From the NCBI GenBank assembly GCA_009693575.1, contig SHWZ01000019.1, positions 1 to 43,733 of the forward strand: a stretch of DNA of 43,733 nt, written 5' to 3'. A model generated the notes under the pieces. It was not told where the DNA came from. It saw only the letters and a program-made list of their open reading frames with translations, and did not search any database. Source of the stretch: Flavobacteriaceae bacterium (GTDB taxonomy: Bacteria > Bacteroidota > Bacteroidia > UKL13-3). This document shows, in pieces, positions 16,105 to 25,454 of this stretch (its first letter is position 1; each line of letters opens with the position of its first letter). The position numbers were made by a program, and so were the translations under genes.

Positions 16105-18288
16105 ATGACTGCTAAACGCCATACCATTACCGCTGCCCTGCCTTACGCCAACGGCCCTGTACATATAGGCCATTTGGCTGGCTGTTACCTGCCTGCCGAT
16201 ATATACACGCGATACCTGAAAGCAAAGAGAGAGGAGGTGCTTTTCATTTGCGGCAGCGATGAACATGGTGTACCTATCACCATCCGAGCGAAGAAAGAAG
16301 GCATCACCTACCAAGCAGCAGTAGATAAATACCACCACCTGATGCAGCAGGCGTTTGCCGATTTTGGAATTGAGTTTAGCTGCTATGGACGAACGTCTTC
16401 GCCAACTCATCATCAACTATCGTCTGATTTTTTTAGAAAATTGTACGATAACAATGGCTTCACCGAAGAAACCACCGAACAGTATTACGACCCTGAGGCC
16501 AAGCATTTTTTAGCTGATAGATATATCACAGGAACCTGCCCTCGATGTAGCAATCAAGGAGCTTATGGCGACCAATGTGAGAAATGTGGTAGCACATTGA
16601 ACGCAACAGATTTGATTAACCCCAAATCAGCACTAAGCGGTGCTGTGCCTGAATTGAAAGCTACCAAAAACTGGTTCCTGCCACTTGATAAATTACAAAT
16701 GGAATTTATCGACGGATATATTGCCGAAAAAAAGGGAAAATGGAAACAGCATGTTCTGGGCCAATGTCAAAGCTGGCTAACCGAAGGACTGAGGCCCCGT
16801 GCTATGACTCGTGACCTCGACTGGGGAGTGAAAGTTCCTATTGAGGGGGCAGACGGCAAAGTATTGTATGTATGGTTCGATGCCCCGCTTGGATATTTTT
16901 CGGCGACAAAAGAATATTTTGATTCGCGTTTTTCTTCTACCTTTAATGGTGTAGAATCGGTTCAATCAGAGGGTGAATTGGGTCAAATAGAAGTCGGCAA
17001 AATACAGTTGGATGATTGGAAGAAATGGTGGGTTAAAGAAGAAGGCACAGAGCAGCATGTGGTGCATTTCATCGGCAAAGACAATATCGTTTTCCACTGC
17101 ATCATTTTCCCCGCAATGCTCCATGCCTATAATCAGTTGGGGATGGAACAATACTTGATTGCGGACCAAGTGCCAGCCAATGAATTCTTGAACTTAGAAG
17201 GACAAAAAATAAGCACCAGCCGAAACCATGCAGTTTGGCTTCACGAATACTTGCAGGATTTTACAAGAAAAACGGATGAACTGCGGTATTATCTAACTGC
17301 CATTATGCCCGAAAATGCCGACAGCGATTTCACTTGGAAAGGATTTCAGTTGGCCGTGAACAGTGAACTAGTGGCAATCATCGGCAATTTTATCAATCGT
17401 GTAGCGGTGCTGTTGCACAAGTTTTATGATGGAAAAATTCCAAGCGAAACTGGAATGGGAGACCGAGAGAAAAACCTTTTTGATAACCTAAAGCAAACTG
17501 CCGACACGATAGATAGTCACTTGCAACAATTCAGATTCAGGGATGCTCAGTCGGCCTTGGTTGACTTATTTCGCAGTGGCAATAAATATTTTGCAGAAAC
17601 GGAACCCTGGCATCTCATCAAAACAGACCCCGAACAAACCAAAGGAGTGTTGGCTGCTGCGGCTAACTATTGCGTTTCCTTGGGGATACTCTGCAAGCCA
17701 TTTCTGCCCCAAGCGGCTGAAAGAATTAAGGATCTTTTCAAAGTAGCAAATGATAAATATGATTTGACTTCGCTTGGCGTGACTAATATACTTGTTATTG
17801 GCCATGCTATTAGCCCAGCAGAGCATTTGTATAAAAATATTGAAGATGCTGAGATAGCAAAGCAGGTGGATAAGCTGAAGACCTCTCCCGTGACACTCTT
17901 CAAGGGAGAAGGAGAAAACAACGGTGTCGAGCTGTCCCAATCGATTTCGGGTTTATCGAAGTCTGAAATAGTGTTCGAGGATTTCTCTAAATTGGATATA
18001 CGTATTGGCACCATTAAAGAAGTAGTGAAAGTGCCCAAAGCAGACAAACTATTGCAATTGACGGTGGATGTTGGCATTGATACTCGCACCATCGTTTCTG
18101 GCATCGCACAACATTTTACTCCTGAGGAATTGGTTGGCAAGCAGGTGATGGTGTTGGTAAACCTTGCACCCCGCAAAATGAAAGGCATCGAAAGCCAGGG
18201 CATGATTCTGCTGGCCGAAGATGAAAATGGGAAACTCGTTTTTGTTACCCCTGAAAATCAGGTAAACAATGGAGCTGGGGTGAGTTGA
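16105..18288 (+). CDS. metG: Methionyl-tRNA synthetase
   Basis: The protein is a class I synthetase. Visible are the HIGH motif (GPVHIGHLAG, about 17-26), the zinc-binding knuckles CPRC and CEKCG in the connective peptide, the Met-site block VLYVWFDAPLGYFSA, HFIGKDNIVFHCIIFPAML, and KISTS in place of KMSKS, usual for this group. A C-terminal EMAP/Trbp111-type tRNA-binding domain is present (FEDFSKLDIRIGTIKEVVKV, ANLAPRKMKGIESQGM-like block). It charges initiator and elongator tRNA-Met in the cytosol. The length of about 727 residues is normal. The start MTAKRHTITAALPYANG is set by the -7 box. Confidence 0.96.
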   Translation: MTAKRHTITAALPYANGPVHIGHLAGCYLPADIYTRYLKAKREEVLFICGSDEHGVPITIRAKKEGITYQAAVDKYHHLMQQAFADFGIEFSCYGRTSSPTHHQLSSDFFRKLYDNNGFTEETTEQYYDPEAKHFLADRYITGTCPRCSNQGAYGDQCEKCGSTLNATDLINPKSALSGAVPELKATKNWFLPLDKLQMEFIDGYIAEKKGKWKQHVLGQCQSWLTEGLRPRAMTRDLDWGVKVPIEGADGKVLYVWFDAPLGYFSATKEYFDSRFSSTFNGVESVQSEGELGQIEVGKIQLDDWKKWWVKEEGTEQHVVHFIGKDNIVFHCIIFPAMLHAYNQLGMEQYLIADQVPANEFLNLEGQKISTSRNHAVWLHEYLQDFTRKTDELRYYLTAIMPENADSDFTWKGFQLAVNSELVAIIGNFINRVAVLLHKFYDGKIPSETGMGDREKNLFDNLKQTADTIDSHLQQFRFRDAQSALVDLFRSGNKYFAETEPWHLIKTDPEQTKGVLAAAANYCVSLGILCKPFLPQAAERIKDLFKVANDKYDLTSLGVTNILVIGHAISPAEHLYKNIEDAEIAKQVDKLKTSPVTLFKGEGENNGVELSQSISGLSKSEIVFEDFSKLDIRIGTIKEVVKVPKADKLLQLTVDVGIDTRTIVSGIAQHFTPEELVGKQVMVLVNLAPRKMKGIESQGMILLAEDENGKLVFVTPENQVNNGAGVS

Positions 18289-18295
18289 TAAAAAC

Positions 18296-18322
18296 CTGTA
18301 TAGGGTTTTGAATCCTATACAG
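18296..18322. terminator. Hairpin between converging metG and pterin dehydratase genes
   Basis: CTGTATAGG (18296-18304) pairs perfectly with CCTATACAG (18314-18322) around a 9-base loop. It lies 8 bases after the metG stop and overlaps the last codons of the opposing gene. No strong T-run follows on either side, so termination would be weak or rely on the hairpin alone. Confidence 0.5.
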
Positions 18323-18557
18323 CTTCAAATAACCCATCCAACACCTCAGCTAACTTCAGGTCTTTCACTGTCACCGTATTCCCCTCCGAATGCGTAGTCA
18401 ACTTCACATGCACTTTGTTGTATACATTAGTCCATTCGGGGTGATGGTCCAACTTTTCAATGGTATAGGATGCCTTCACCATCCATGCAATAGCTGATGC
18501 AAAATCTTTAAAGACAAAAGTCTTGCTCAATTGGTGAGGTTCTTCGTGCCAGTTCAT
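18315..18557 (-). CDS. phhB: Pterin-4a-carbinolamine dehydratase
   Basis: The 80-residue protein has the active-site signature DHHPEW (37-42) followed by YNKVHVKLTTH, with the His pair and third His expected for PCD/DCoH. It dehydrates 4a-hydroxytetrahydropterin, recycling pterin cofactor for aromatic amino acid hydroxylases; some bacterial members serve molybdopterin metabolism instead. No hydroxylase gene is in the window. It is slightly shorter than the usual 95-110 residues because the N-terminus is trimmed. Confidence 0.9.
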   Translation of the reverse strand: MNWHEEPHQLSKTFVFKDFASAIAWMVKASYTIEKLDHHPEWTNVYNKVHVKLTTHSEGNTVTVKDLKLAEVLDGLFEAV

Positions 18558-18626
18558 GCTTGTTAGGTTTTAGCTAAAAGGCTGTAGTTTTTGCCGCAAT
18601 AAACCAAGAACTACTCACTACATTAC

Positions 18627-21194
18627 TTATTTTTCAAATGATTGTTTTATCTTCAATTGAATATACGAACGGTGACTTTGGGTTTCTTTGTCGATGGCCA
18701 ATGTCGGTGCAGTTAGCATAGCAAGAATTCCTTTCAACTGCATGGTAGCATTGGATTTTGAAATATTGTCGTGCCACATACTTTTTGATACATCCACGAG
18801 GTTTGTTACATATTCTATCTGTAGGTTTTGGCGAATTGTATTCACATTGCCTGCAAGGTCGTCTTTGAAAATGGCTGCAGTCAGATCACCCATCATATCT
18901 GTCACCGAATATTTATTGCCATACATGCGAGAGTCCGTCATGCGTTTCAGCAATCGAGGGCTTAGCAAAAAGTCAAGCACGGAGCCTTGAATCATCAAGA
19001 TACGGTCGTGGAGTTTTGGGTCTTCGCCATTGCCAAAGAAATTGAAGCCCCTCCGTTGCAGTTGCAGGTAAGAGTATAGTTCTTCATTTGCTGGAAAAGC
19101 ATTCACGGCAAAAAGATTTTTTGCGAGTAAGTTCATTGCTTTCCTTTGGTCGGCCAGTGGCACGGCTGTGTATGGACGACCAGCACCAGCCTGCCCTATG
19201 AAGGCACGGTTGGTATATACCCCACCGATATAACGGCTACTCACCGTAGCGGCACTCATCATCTCGCCGGTGAGTATCATATAAGCTTGTCGCATTTCTT
19301 GCCAGCTTTGGCCTGACTTGTTATACTTTTCTTTCAGTCCGCTCATCAACCTGCCAACAAGTTTGAATCGGTCAGCACTATATTGCAGAACGTCTTTGCT
19401 CATGTCGTTCACGTTCACACGGGGGTCGCAGCCACTCCAAGCCGAACGCATATCGTCCGCATCGTTACCAAAAATCAACAGTGTATCACTGCTACGTTCC
19501 AATATTTTGGTGAGGCGAGATTCTTCCTTTTTTGGGTCATCCACACCTTCACTGTACCCATATTCAATAGCCCAATCGTCATATGGACCGGGGCGGGTGG
19601 TGAAAAATAGTCCTTGCTTGTCTTTGTCAAGGCTAAGGTTTACCGCAGGGTAATCCATTACAGAGCCTGCAAGCCCAAGCTTATCAGTCACGGCCTTGTT
19701 GTTCAACTGGTCGGGCGGCAACATTTGGCTTCCTCGCATGTTATGGTTCAATCCCATGGTATGACCCATTTCGTGCAGCACCAAATAATACAAACTCTGT
19801 CGGATATATTCTTTTACTTGAGCCTCTCCCATCCCAGCAGCTTGCATGGCTATGTTGCCCAAAATCATGTTATGTTGCATGGTGTTCGTGATGGAACAGA
19901 GGTTTTGCTGAAGTTGGGGGTTGGAAGCTGGGAGATGGGAGTCTTCGCCATTTTCATACAATTCCAAGCCAGCCCTATTAAACAATTGCTCCTGCTTCAG
20001 ACGGTTGGTTACAAAAATGTATTCAAGCATTATATCAGCACCCAAAATTTGACCTGTTCTTGGGTTCACAAAGCTTGGGCCGTAGCCGCCAAACGGAGGA
20101 TTGGGGCTGCTGGTCCAACGCAATACATTATATCGAATGTCACCTGCATCCCAAGTAGCGTCTTCGGGTTGCTCTTCTATTTTTACTGCATTCTTAAACC
20201 CCGCTTTTTCAAAAGCCAGATTCCATGTTTGTCCAGCTTCCTTAATGATGGTTCTGAATTCGGCTGGGGTTGTTTTTTCTATCCACCAAGTGATAGGTTC
20301 TAAGGGTTCGCTGAGAGCTGCACCCTTGTCTTTTTTTACCAAATTCCATCGGTGAATGATGTCTTTGTATGGCGTTGGGCTTGTGCTTGTCATATCTTCT
20401 ACATCAGTCATAAAGTAGCCAATTCGGGCATCATCTCTCCGTGACTTAAAGTCGTTCTGAGGCATCTCAATTAAAGTATGCTGAATACGCACGCTTACTG
20501 CACGGGCATCTGCTACTGCATTGCCACCAGCATTTATCGGGCTGGGGTTGTCATATACATAATCTACCACCACATCTGTGTTTGCTGGGTAGTTGCGGAT
20601 GTTTACGTATTTGCATTTTTCTTTGTTCAGACTTCCTAAACTAAAAAAGAAAGCGGCAAACGGGCTAGGTAACATGGAGGGCTTCACTTGGTGAAGGTTT
20701 TCACCCATGTATATGCTTCCGGCATCCAACAGCCATTCGTCTTTCAGTGAGTCTTTAGCAATTGGTTTAAGGCTTAATAACACAGCATCTGCCACATTGG
20801 CTTCGGCTGCTTTGCTTAGGTTATTGGCTGGGTCAAAATAGAAGTTGGTGTTTTTGCTTATAAACTCTACTCTATCAAAATATTTGCGGAGCGAAAATAC
20901 CCTGTTGTCGCGAAAGCTGCCTCGGTTATGTCCAGTTTCTACCAATCCATTTTCACAATAAGCAAAATAGATGTATTCTTTGCTCAAATGGCTTTTAGTG
21001 AGAAGCATGTACATGCTTCCAGTTACAGTATCTTGATACAAAGTAAAAAGGCCTTCAAATTTTCTGCAGCTTTTGGTCTTTTCTTCAATGGCGTTCTTCT
21101 TTTTTGTAGGCTCTGCGGCTGGCTTTGGGTCTTCTTTGGCGAAGGCATTAATGGCTACAATGGCCATCAGAATGGTTAAAAATTTCTTCGTCAT
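18627..21194 (-). CDS. Secreted zinc metalloprotease, DUF5117/DUF4953 family
   Basis: This is an 855-residue protein with a Sec signal peptide (MTKKFLTILMAIVAINAFA). The N-terminal region (about 40-300) matches the DUF5117 type (FEGLFTLYQD, LLTKSHLSKEYIY, GSFRDNRVFSL). The catalytic region has HEMGHTMGLNHN (His474, Glu475, His478, His484), a metzincin-like HExxHxxGxxH, with a downstream Met-turn candidate SVMDYPA. The C-terminal DUF4953-type segment follows. Related proteins occur widely in Bacteroidota and gliding bacteria; substrates are unknown. No T9SS sorting domain is present (it ends LKIKQSFEK), so periplasmic action is likely. It is monocistronic. Confidence 0.92.
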   Translation of the reverse strand: MTKKFLTILMAIVAINAFAKEDPKPAAEPTKKKNAIEEKTKSCRKFEGLFTLYQDTVTGSMYMLLTKSHLSKEYIYFAYCENGLVETGHNRGSFRDNRVFSLRKYFDRVEFISKNTNFYFDPANNLSKAAEANVADAVLLSLKPIAKDSLKDEWLLDAGSIYMGENLHQVKPSMLPSPFAAFFFSLGSLNKEKCKYVNIRNYPANTDVVVDYVYDNPSPINAGGNAVADARAVSVRIQHTLIEMPQNDFKSRRDDARIGYFMTDVEDMTSTSPTPYKDIIHRWNLVKKDKGAALSEPLEPITWWIEKTTPAEFRTIIKEAGQTWNLAFEKAGFKNAVKIEEQPEDATWDAGDIRYNVLRWTSSPNPPFGGYGPSFVNPRTGQILGADIMLEYIFVTNRLKQEQLFNRAGLELYENGEDSHLPASNPQLQQNLCSITNTMQHNMILGNIAMQAAGMGEAQVKEYIRQSLYYLVLHEMGHTMGLNHNMRGSQMLPPDQLNNKAVTDKLGLAGSVMDYPAVNLSLDKDKQGLFFTTRPGPYDDWAIEYGYSEGVDDPKKEESRLTKILERSSDTLLIFGNDADDMRSAWSGCDPRVNVNDMSKDVLQYSADRFKLVGRLMSGLKEKYNKSGQSWQEMRQAYMILTGEMMSAATVSSRYIGGVYTNRAFIGQAGAGRPYTAVPLADQRKAMNLLAKNLFAVNAFPANEELYSYLQLQRRGFNFFGNGEDPKLHDRILMIQGSVLDFLLSPRLLKRMTDSRMYGNKYSVTDMMGDLTAAIFKDDLAGNVNTIRQNLQIEYVTNLVDVSKSMWHDNISKSNATMQLKGILAMLTAPTLAIDKETQSHRSYIQLKIKQSFEK

Positions 21195-21303
21195 GGGCTT
21201 GGTTTATTGGGTAAGTGAAGTTGCAAAATAGGGTATAGCGACTATTGATAAAAGGTCATATTTAATTATTGGATATGCCGAAGGTTTTATACTGCAAGCG
21301 TAC

Positions 21304-21597
21304 TCATTTTCGGAAACCCATCCGCTTCAAAATTTTCTTTTCGTAGATCCAAAAGAACTGAAACTTACCAAAGATGAATCCGAAAAATAGAATGAGTAGT
21401 TGATATCCAAAAATAAAGATGAATGTTTTGAGAAAAATAATTGACCAAAGATTGTCAGTGCTATTAAGCGACATCCACTGCACCATGGCTTTCGAAAGGT
21501 AAGCTACAGTGCTACCTGTGACAGCAAAAGTGAGCAGAATCATCCATAGGTCGAAGTTGTTTTTTAGCTTCCAGTGGCTCTTAAGTTTTGATAACAT
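21304..21597 (-). CDS. DUF6787 family small membrane protein
   Basis: The 97-residue protein has two hydrophobic spans (about 18-38 and 53-80) and a basic C-terminus, WIYEKKILKRMGFRK, matching the F(F/W)xxEKKxLKRMG ending I recall for DUF6787. The function is unknown. It follows the LD-carboxypeptidase gene by 29 bases, so they probably share a transcript. Confidence 0.75.
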   Translation of the reverse strand: MLSKLKSHWKLKNNFDLWMILLTFAVTGSTVAYLSKAMVQWMSLNSTDNLWSIIFLKTFIFIFGYQLLILFFGFIFGKFQFFWIYEKKILKRMGFRK

Positions 21598-21626
21598 ACG
21601 AAAAATTGAGTCGGCAAAATTAGGTT

Positions 21627-22556
21627 TCAGCTCAATTTCAATATTGACCTTCCTTCATCATCCACTTCAAGGCGATGCGAAGCCCCAAAAAGCATGGCCA
21701 TATTTACGCGACTATGACCCGCTTGAAAATCAAACCCCACTGGATAGTTTTGGCCAATTACTGCATCCATCACTATTTCTTTTGCTGTCATGCCAAACGA
21801 GTTGGCAGGGTCTAGGTTTTTCATTTTATCAAGTCCGCCGACCACAAGGCCAGCAAGGTTGCTTAGCAATCCACTTTTTTTCATCCATTGCATCATTCTA
21901 TCCAAGTGGTAATGGTGCTCATCTAAGTCCTCCAAAAACAGAATTGAACCACCCGTATTAGGGAAAAAATTGGTGCCACCCATTGAATGCAATACACTGA
22001 TGTTTCCGCCAATTAATTGACCTTTAACAGAACCTGGTTTGAAGAAATCTGTTTGCCAATTGTAAGTATACTTTCGGCCTTCCAACAAATCTTTTAGGCT
22101 TTGCAATGTTTCTGAGGTCACCGCATAAAATCCTGCGGGGTCTATAGTAAAATTTACTGCCATCGGCCCATGAATGCTTGCACAATTCGTGTTATTAATC
22201 AACCCATGAATCACAGTCGGGTCGCTGAAACCAATAAACCATTTTGGATTATCTAAAAATTTTTCCCAATTCACTTGGTCCACCATTCGAATACTGCCAT
22301 AGCCGCCCTTTGCACAAATTATAGCCTTCACTTCATTGTCAAGAATCATGTTTTCCAAATCTATCGCCCGCTCACTATCTGTGCCGCTCATCTGAAAGTG
22401 TTCGCCATATATATGCTCCCCTACTTTCACTCTATAGCCCCAGTGTTGCAGCGTTTCTATGCAATCCTGGATGTCTTCAGGTTTGACTTTTCGGGCTGGG
22501 GCTACTATGCCAATTGTGTTGCCTGGAAGCAAGAATGCAGGGAGTTTATTGTTCAT
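21627..22556 (-). CDS. LD-carboxypeptidase (peptidase family S66)
   Basis: The catalytic triad is complete: Ser111 in WFIGFSDPT, Glu209 in ILFLEDLDE and His281 in FDFQAGHSR. GNTIGIVAPARKV at the start and ICAKGGYGSIR are typical of S66. Such enzymes (LdcA) release terminal D-Ala from muropeptide tetrapeptides during cell-wall recycling in the cytosol; a MccF-like immunity role is the alternative, but context suggests housekeeping. Its start overlaps the preceding HEAT-like gene by 11 bases, showing operon structure. Confidence 0.93.
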   Translation of the reverse strand: MNNKLPAFLLPGNTIGIVAPARKVKPEDIQDCIETLQHWGYRVKVGEHIYGEHFQMSGTDSERAIDLENMILDNEVKAIICAKGGYGSIRMVDQVNWEKFLDNPKWFIGFSDPTVIHGLINNTNCASIHGPMAVNFTIDPAGFYAVTSETLQSLKDLLEGRKYTYNWQTDFFKPGSVKGQLIGGNISVLHSMGGTNFFPNTGGSILFLEDLDEHHYHLDRMMQWMKKSGLLSNLAGLVVGGLDKMKNLDPANSFGMTAKEIVMDAVIGQNYPVGFDFQAGHSRVNMAMLFGASHRLEVDDEGRSILKLS

Positions 22557-23079
22557 AGTTCTTAGTTAAAGAAGTCAATGCTTTCCTTCCCCGGCTAAGG
22601 ATAGCAGGAGTGGAGGATGGCAGTTGCATTTGTTCTTCTATCAGCAATATTAGCTCAGGTTTTAATTCGGGATACTTTCTCACAAGATTGGTTAATACTA
22701 TCATGGATAAAACTTTTACGGCAATACTTTCTTCTTTGTGCGATAAATAGTTGAAACACAAATCGAGCACCTGGCCCTCCAGCTTTTCAGATATTTCCAC
22801 AAACTGCAGCAGCCTGATGGTATTCCGTTTCACAGCATCGTGCAATTTGTTGTTATGCAAATTTGCGATGATGGTAGGCAACTGTTTTTTGACTAGCTCG
22901 GGATGAACCTCAACACAATTTCCCACTACCCACGAAGCCCGCTGCGACATCATAAATTCGTTGCTAAGTAACAAGCCAATCAATTCGTCAAAGTGTTTTT
23001 GATTGTTGCCAACCCAGTCCACAACAAAAGCAGTGTTTCGCTTACTGTGCTCTTTCGAAAGTGCCTGCCTTAGTTCCAT
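22546..23079 (-). CDS. HEAT/ARM-like helical repeat protein
   Basis: The 177 residues are almost all alpha-helical, in pairs such as HFDELIGLLLSNEFMMSQRA, SWVVGNCVEVHPELVKKQLP and LHNNKLHDAVKRNTIRLLQF. The SW(V/A)xxxxxExxPxL pattern resembles conserved Bacteroidota proteins annotated only as hypothetical. It has no signal peptide, and a cytosolic scaffold role is inferred from fold type alone. It is the first gene of the operon with LD-carboxypeptidase and DUF6787. Confidence 0.75.
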   Translation of the reverse strand: MELRQALSKEHSKRNTAFVVDWVGNNQKHFDELIGLLLSNEFMMSQRASWVVGNCVEVHPELVKKQLPTIIANLHNNKLHDAVKRNTIRLLQFVEISEKLEGQVLDLCFNYLSHKEESIAVKVLSMIVLTNLVRKYPELKPELILLIEEQMQLPSSTPAILSRGRKALTSLTKNYEQ

Positions 23080-23169
23080 GCTTTCAATGTTAGTAGTAGT
23101 GGACGAGCAATGATAGATTTTTTTAGCACATTCTAAATTCTATACCTTTTGGTCTAACATTCTCAGATA

Positions 23170-24069
23170 TTATTCTCCTACAACTATATTCATAAGTACA
23201 TACTTCTTGTTCTTAGCAAATTCTTGGGGGTCAACAGTGCTGATGTTCTTGGCCAGTTTTTCGTCAATCTTTGGCAGGCTTTCTTGCAATGCATAATAGA
23301 ATCCAGGGGCTTTGGTTTGGAGTTTATTTACTAAAAATTCCTTTACAGGAAGTCCAATTTGTGTAGCCCAATGATGAACATAAGCAATAGTGGGAAGTAT
23401 ATGTAGGGTAATGTCCTCTTGTTTGGTAATTTCGAAGCCATGTTCCTGCAACTTGGCTGTAAAATGCTCCCAATTGTGGCCACTCTTTTCTCCTTGCTTC
23501 CCCGTTTTGAAATAGTCACATGCCACCCATTGCCCTCCTTGTTTCAATATACTCTTTATCAAAGGCAAGGCTTCGTCAAGGCTCAGGTATTGCAATGATT
23601 CAGAGGTAATCACCGTTCCAAAATAAGAATGGTATTTGGTGGCATCCATATCCTCGAAGCGACACTCGAGCAATGTGTTGCAATACTTTTCACGAATATG
23701 TTTTGCTTGGTTAATATCTGGTGTGAGGCCAATGGCATTCCAGCCTTTTTGGTTCATCAATCCCAACAACCCACCCATGCCACAACCAACATCCAAAATC
23801 GGACTGTCGCTATCCTTCACCAGTTCCAACAGCTTTTGGCCATATCGTTCTTGGGCTTGGTATATCATGCGGATGCTCACATCGAGCGGATGTATGTCCT
23901 TGTTGTCGAAATAGCCGTAGTGAAGGAAATCGCCGGGTAGAATCTGATGATACAATTTCAGTTGGGCATCATCATAAACACGTGCATTGCGTTTTCGATT
24001 CCGCTGCAATTTGATTACCCGCCACAGATGCCAAGGGTAAATAAGTTTTTTGAGAATGGGTTTGAGCAT
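23170..24069 (-). CDS. SAM-dependent methyltransferase, cyclopropane-synthase-like
   Basis: Motif I is ILDVGCGMGGLLGLM (about 91-105). Upstream, YHQILPGDFLHYGYFDN is reminiscent of the substrate-binding lead-in of fatty-acid or sterol methyltransferases (HYGYFxN). IGLTPDINQAKHI follows as the post-I acidic region, and FGTVITSESLQYLSLDEALP as motif II. The C-terminal 80 residues are helical. The exact substrate is unknown; a lipid is plausible. The start at 24069 (MLKPILKKLIYPWHLW) is preferred over 24102 because a perfect -7 box lies 5 bases upstream of it. Confidence 0.85.
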   Translation of the reverse strand: MLKPILKKLIYPWHLWRVIKLQRNRKRNARVYDDAQLKLYHQILPGDFLHYGYFDNKDIHPLDVSIRMIYQAQERYGQKLLELVKDSDSPILDVGCGMGGLLGLMNQKGWNAIGLTPDINQAKHIREKYCNTLLECRFEDMDATKYHSYFGTVITSESLQYLSLDEALPLIKSILKQGGQWVACDYFKTGKQGEKSGHNWEHFTAKLQEHGFEITKQEDITLHILPTIAYVHHWATQIGLPVKEFLVNKLQTKAPGFYYALQESLPKIDEKLAKNISTVDPQEFAKNKKYVLMNIVVGE

Positions 24070-24074
24070 TGCGG

Positions 24075-24082
24075 CAAAAATA
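24075..24082 (-). promoter_or_regulatory. -7 box TATTTTTG for the 24069 methyltransferase
   Basis: The reverse complement of 24075-24082 is TATTTTTG, matching TAnnTTTG, 5 bases before the ATG. Confidence 0.5.
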
Positions 24083-24123
24083 GGTTCATTTAAGGCGGTC
24101 AATATTGTATGTCCTAAATAGGG

Positions 24124-24587
24124 TCACTCTTCCCGTGGCCCTAGCCACAGCTTGTCCCTAAAACTTTCTTTTCCAAGTGGAAGTTTCTTTAGGTTTTCAA
24201 TTAGGAGAATCGCACGGTCCATGCGTCTTTTGATTGCTTTTCACTCCTGCAACATAGAAGATAATGTATCGCCTGTTGTTCAGAGGCAATGCATCGAACC
24301 GCTTGTGACCTTAGTCTTCCTGTTGCAGTAGGGCAGCGAGTTCGGGTGGCACTTCCATGCCATATTCGCTTTCGTCGCTTTCAACTTTCACCCGCACTTT
24401 GTCACCTACCAGAAGCCCCAGTTTTTTTCGCCTTGCAAGGTTCACACTGCTACTAGCCTGCATTGTCGCTTAACAACTCATTCAGGGTGCCAATCAAACG
24501 TATAGTAAGTATGCCTCCAATTTTTTGTACTGCTGCTGCCGGCATTCCCGCATAGTGCATCTCGACAATCGATTCCAATTTGAACAT
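24124..24587 (-). pseudogene. Decayed DUF1905/YdeI-OmdA family gene
   Basis: Three collinear pieces are visible in different frames. First, from ATG 24587, MHYAGMPAAAVQKIGG and ILTIRLIGTLNE. Then LARRKKLGLLVGDKVRVKVE with EYGMEVPPELAALLQQED, ending in TAA; after that stop the same frame gives RFDALPLNNRRYIIFYVAGV. After a further frameshift come RRMDRAILLIENLKKLP and GKESFRDKLWLGP. This order matches proteins with an N-terminal DUF1905 beta-barrel and a C-terminal OmdA helical region. About 30 residues of the first domain are missing, and there is at least one stop and two frame changes. It cannot make the full protein. Confidence 0.7.
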
Positions 24588-24695
24588 GGAAGTTGAAAAC
24601 TAAACGGGAAAAGAGGCTGCCTTGTATGGCAAAAGTAGGATTTCATAAAAAAAACCACCCATTGCTGAGCGGCCTTTCTATAAATTATCAATTGA

Positions 24696-25445
24696 CTAGG
24701 CCAATGCTAAGGCGGTTTCTTCGGCCATATCACTGTCCACCAATATGCGTCCACAGCTTTCGCAAACGGTCACTTTCTTGCGTTGCTTGATGTCTATCTG
24801 CCTTTGGGGTGGTATGCCTGCAAAGCAGCCGCTGCATGAGTCACGCTCAATTTTAGCTACAGCAATTCCATTACGCATGTTGCCACGAATACGGGTATAC
24901 GCGGCCATCAGTCGTTCGTCTGCTCCAGCACTGGCTTTTTTACGCAACTTATTAAATTCGGCCTCTTCTTTTTCGGTTTCTTCCACGATGGTATCCAATT
25001 CAGCTTTCTTGTTATCCAAGTCAACCTTACGACCTTTTATCTCTTCTTCCAGTTGCTCCAGCATTTCCTTCTGGTAATTCATAGTTATCACTAATTCCTT
25101 GCTCTTTTTGTCAGCAGCCTGCATCAGCAGCCCTTGCATCTCCACTTCTTTGTTCAATGCATCGTATTCGCGGTTGTTCTTAACGTTGGCCATCTGTGTT
25201 TCGTATTTTTTCACCAGTGCCTGACCTTCTTTTATAGAAATCTTATTGTTGGCCACGGTGGTTTCCATGTCCTTCATCTCGTTGCTTTGGTTGGTAAAGC
25301 GGGTCTCCAACTGGGCTACATCGTCTTCCAAGTCGGCCACTTCCAGCGGCAGTTCGCCACGTTGGGCTTTTACCTCGTCTATTTTTGAGTCGATGCTCTG
25401 CAACTTGTAAAGGGCTTTCAGTTTTTGTTCTACGGTTGATTCCAT
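24696..25445 (-). CDS. Coiled-coil protein with C4 zinc ribbon (CT398/FlgZ-like, COG1579)
   Basis: Residues 1 to about 180 form a long coiled coil (LYKLQSIDSKIDEVKAQRGE through KEMLEQLEEEIKGRKVDLD). The last 60 carry a zinc ribbon with CSGC and CESCG, the four Cys ligands spaced as in the zf-RING_7/C4 ribbon. VKNNREYDALNKEVE is the conserved mid-region signature. The family is widespread; roles proposed include nucleic-acid or chaperone-type partner binding, with no settled function in Bacteroidota. It follows the Nif3 gene by 9 bases, a pairing seen in many bacteria. Confidence 0.92.
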   Translation of the reverse strand: MESTVEQKLKALYKLQSIDSKIDEVKAQRGELPLEVADLEDDVAQLETRFTNQSNEMKDMETTVANNKISIKEGQALVKKYETQMANVKNNREYDALNKEVEMQGLLMQAADKKSKELVITMNYQKEMLEQLEEEIKGRKVDLDNKKAELDTIVEETEKEEAEFNKLRKKASAGADERLMAAYTRIRGNMRNGIAVAKIERDSCSGCFAGIPPQRQIDIKQRKKVTVCESCGRILVDSDMAEETALALA

Positions 25446-25454
25446 TTATTTGAT

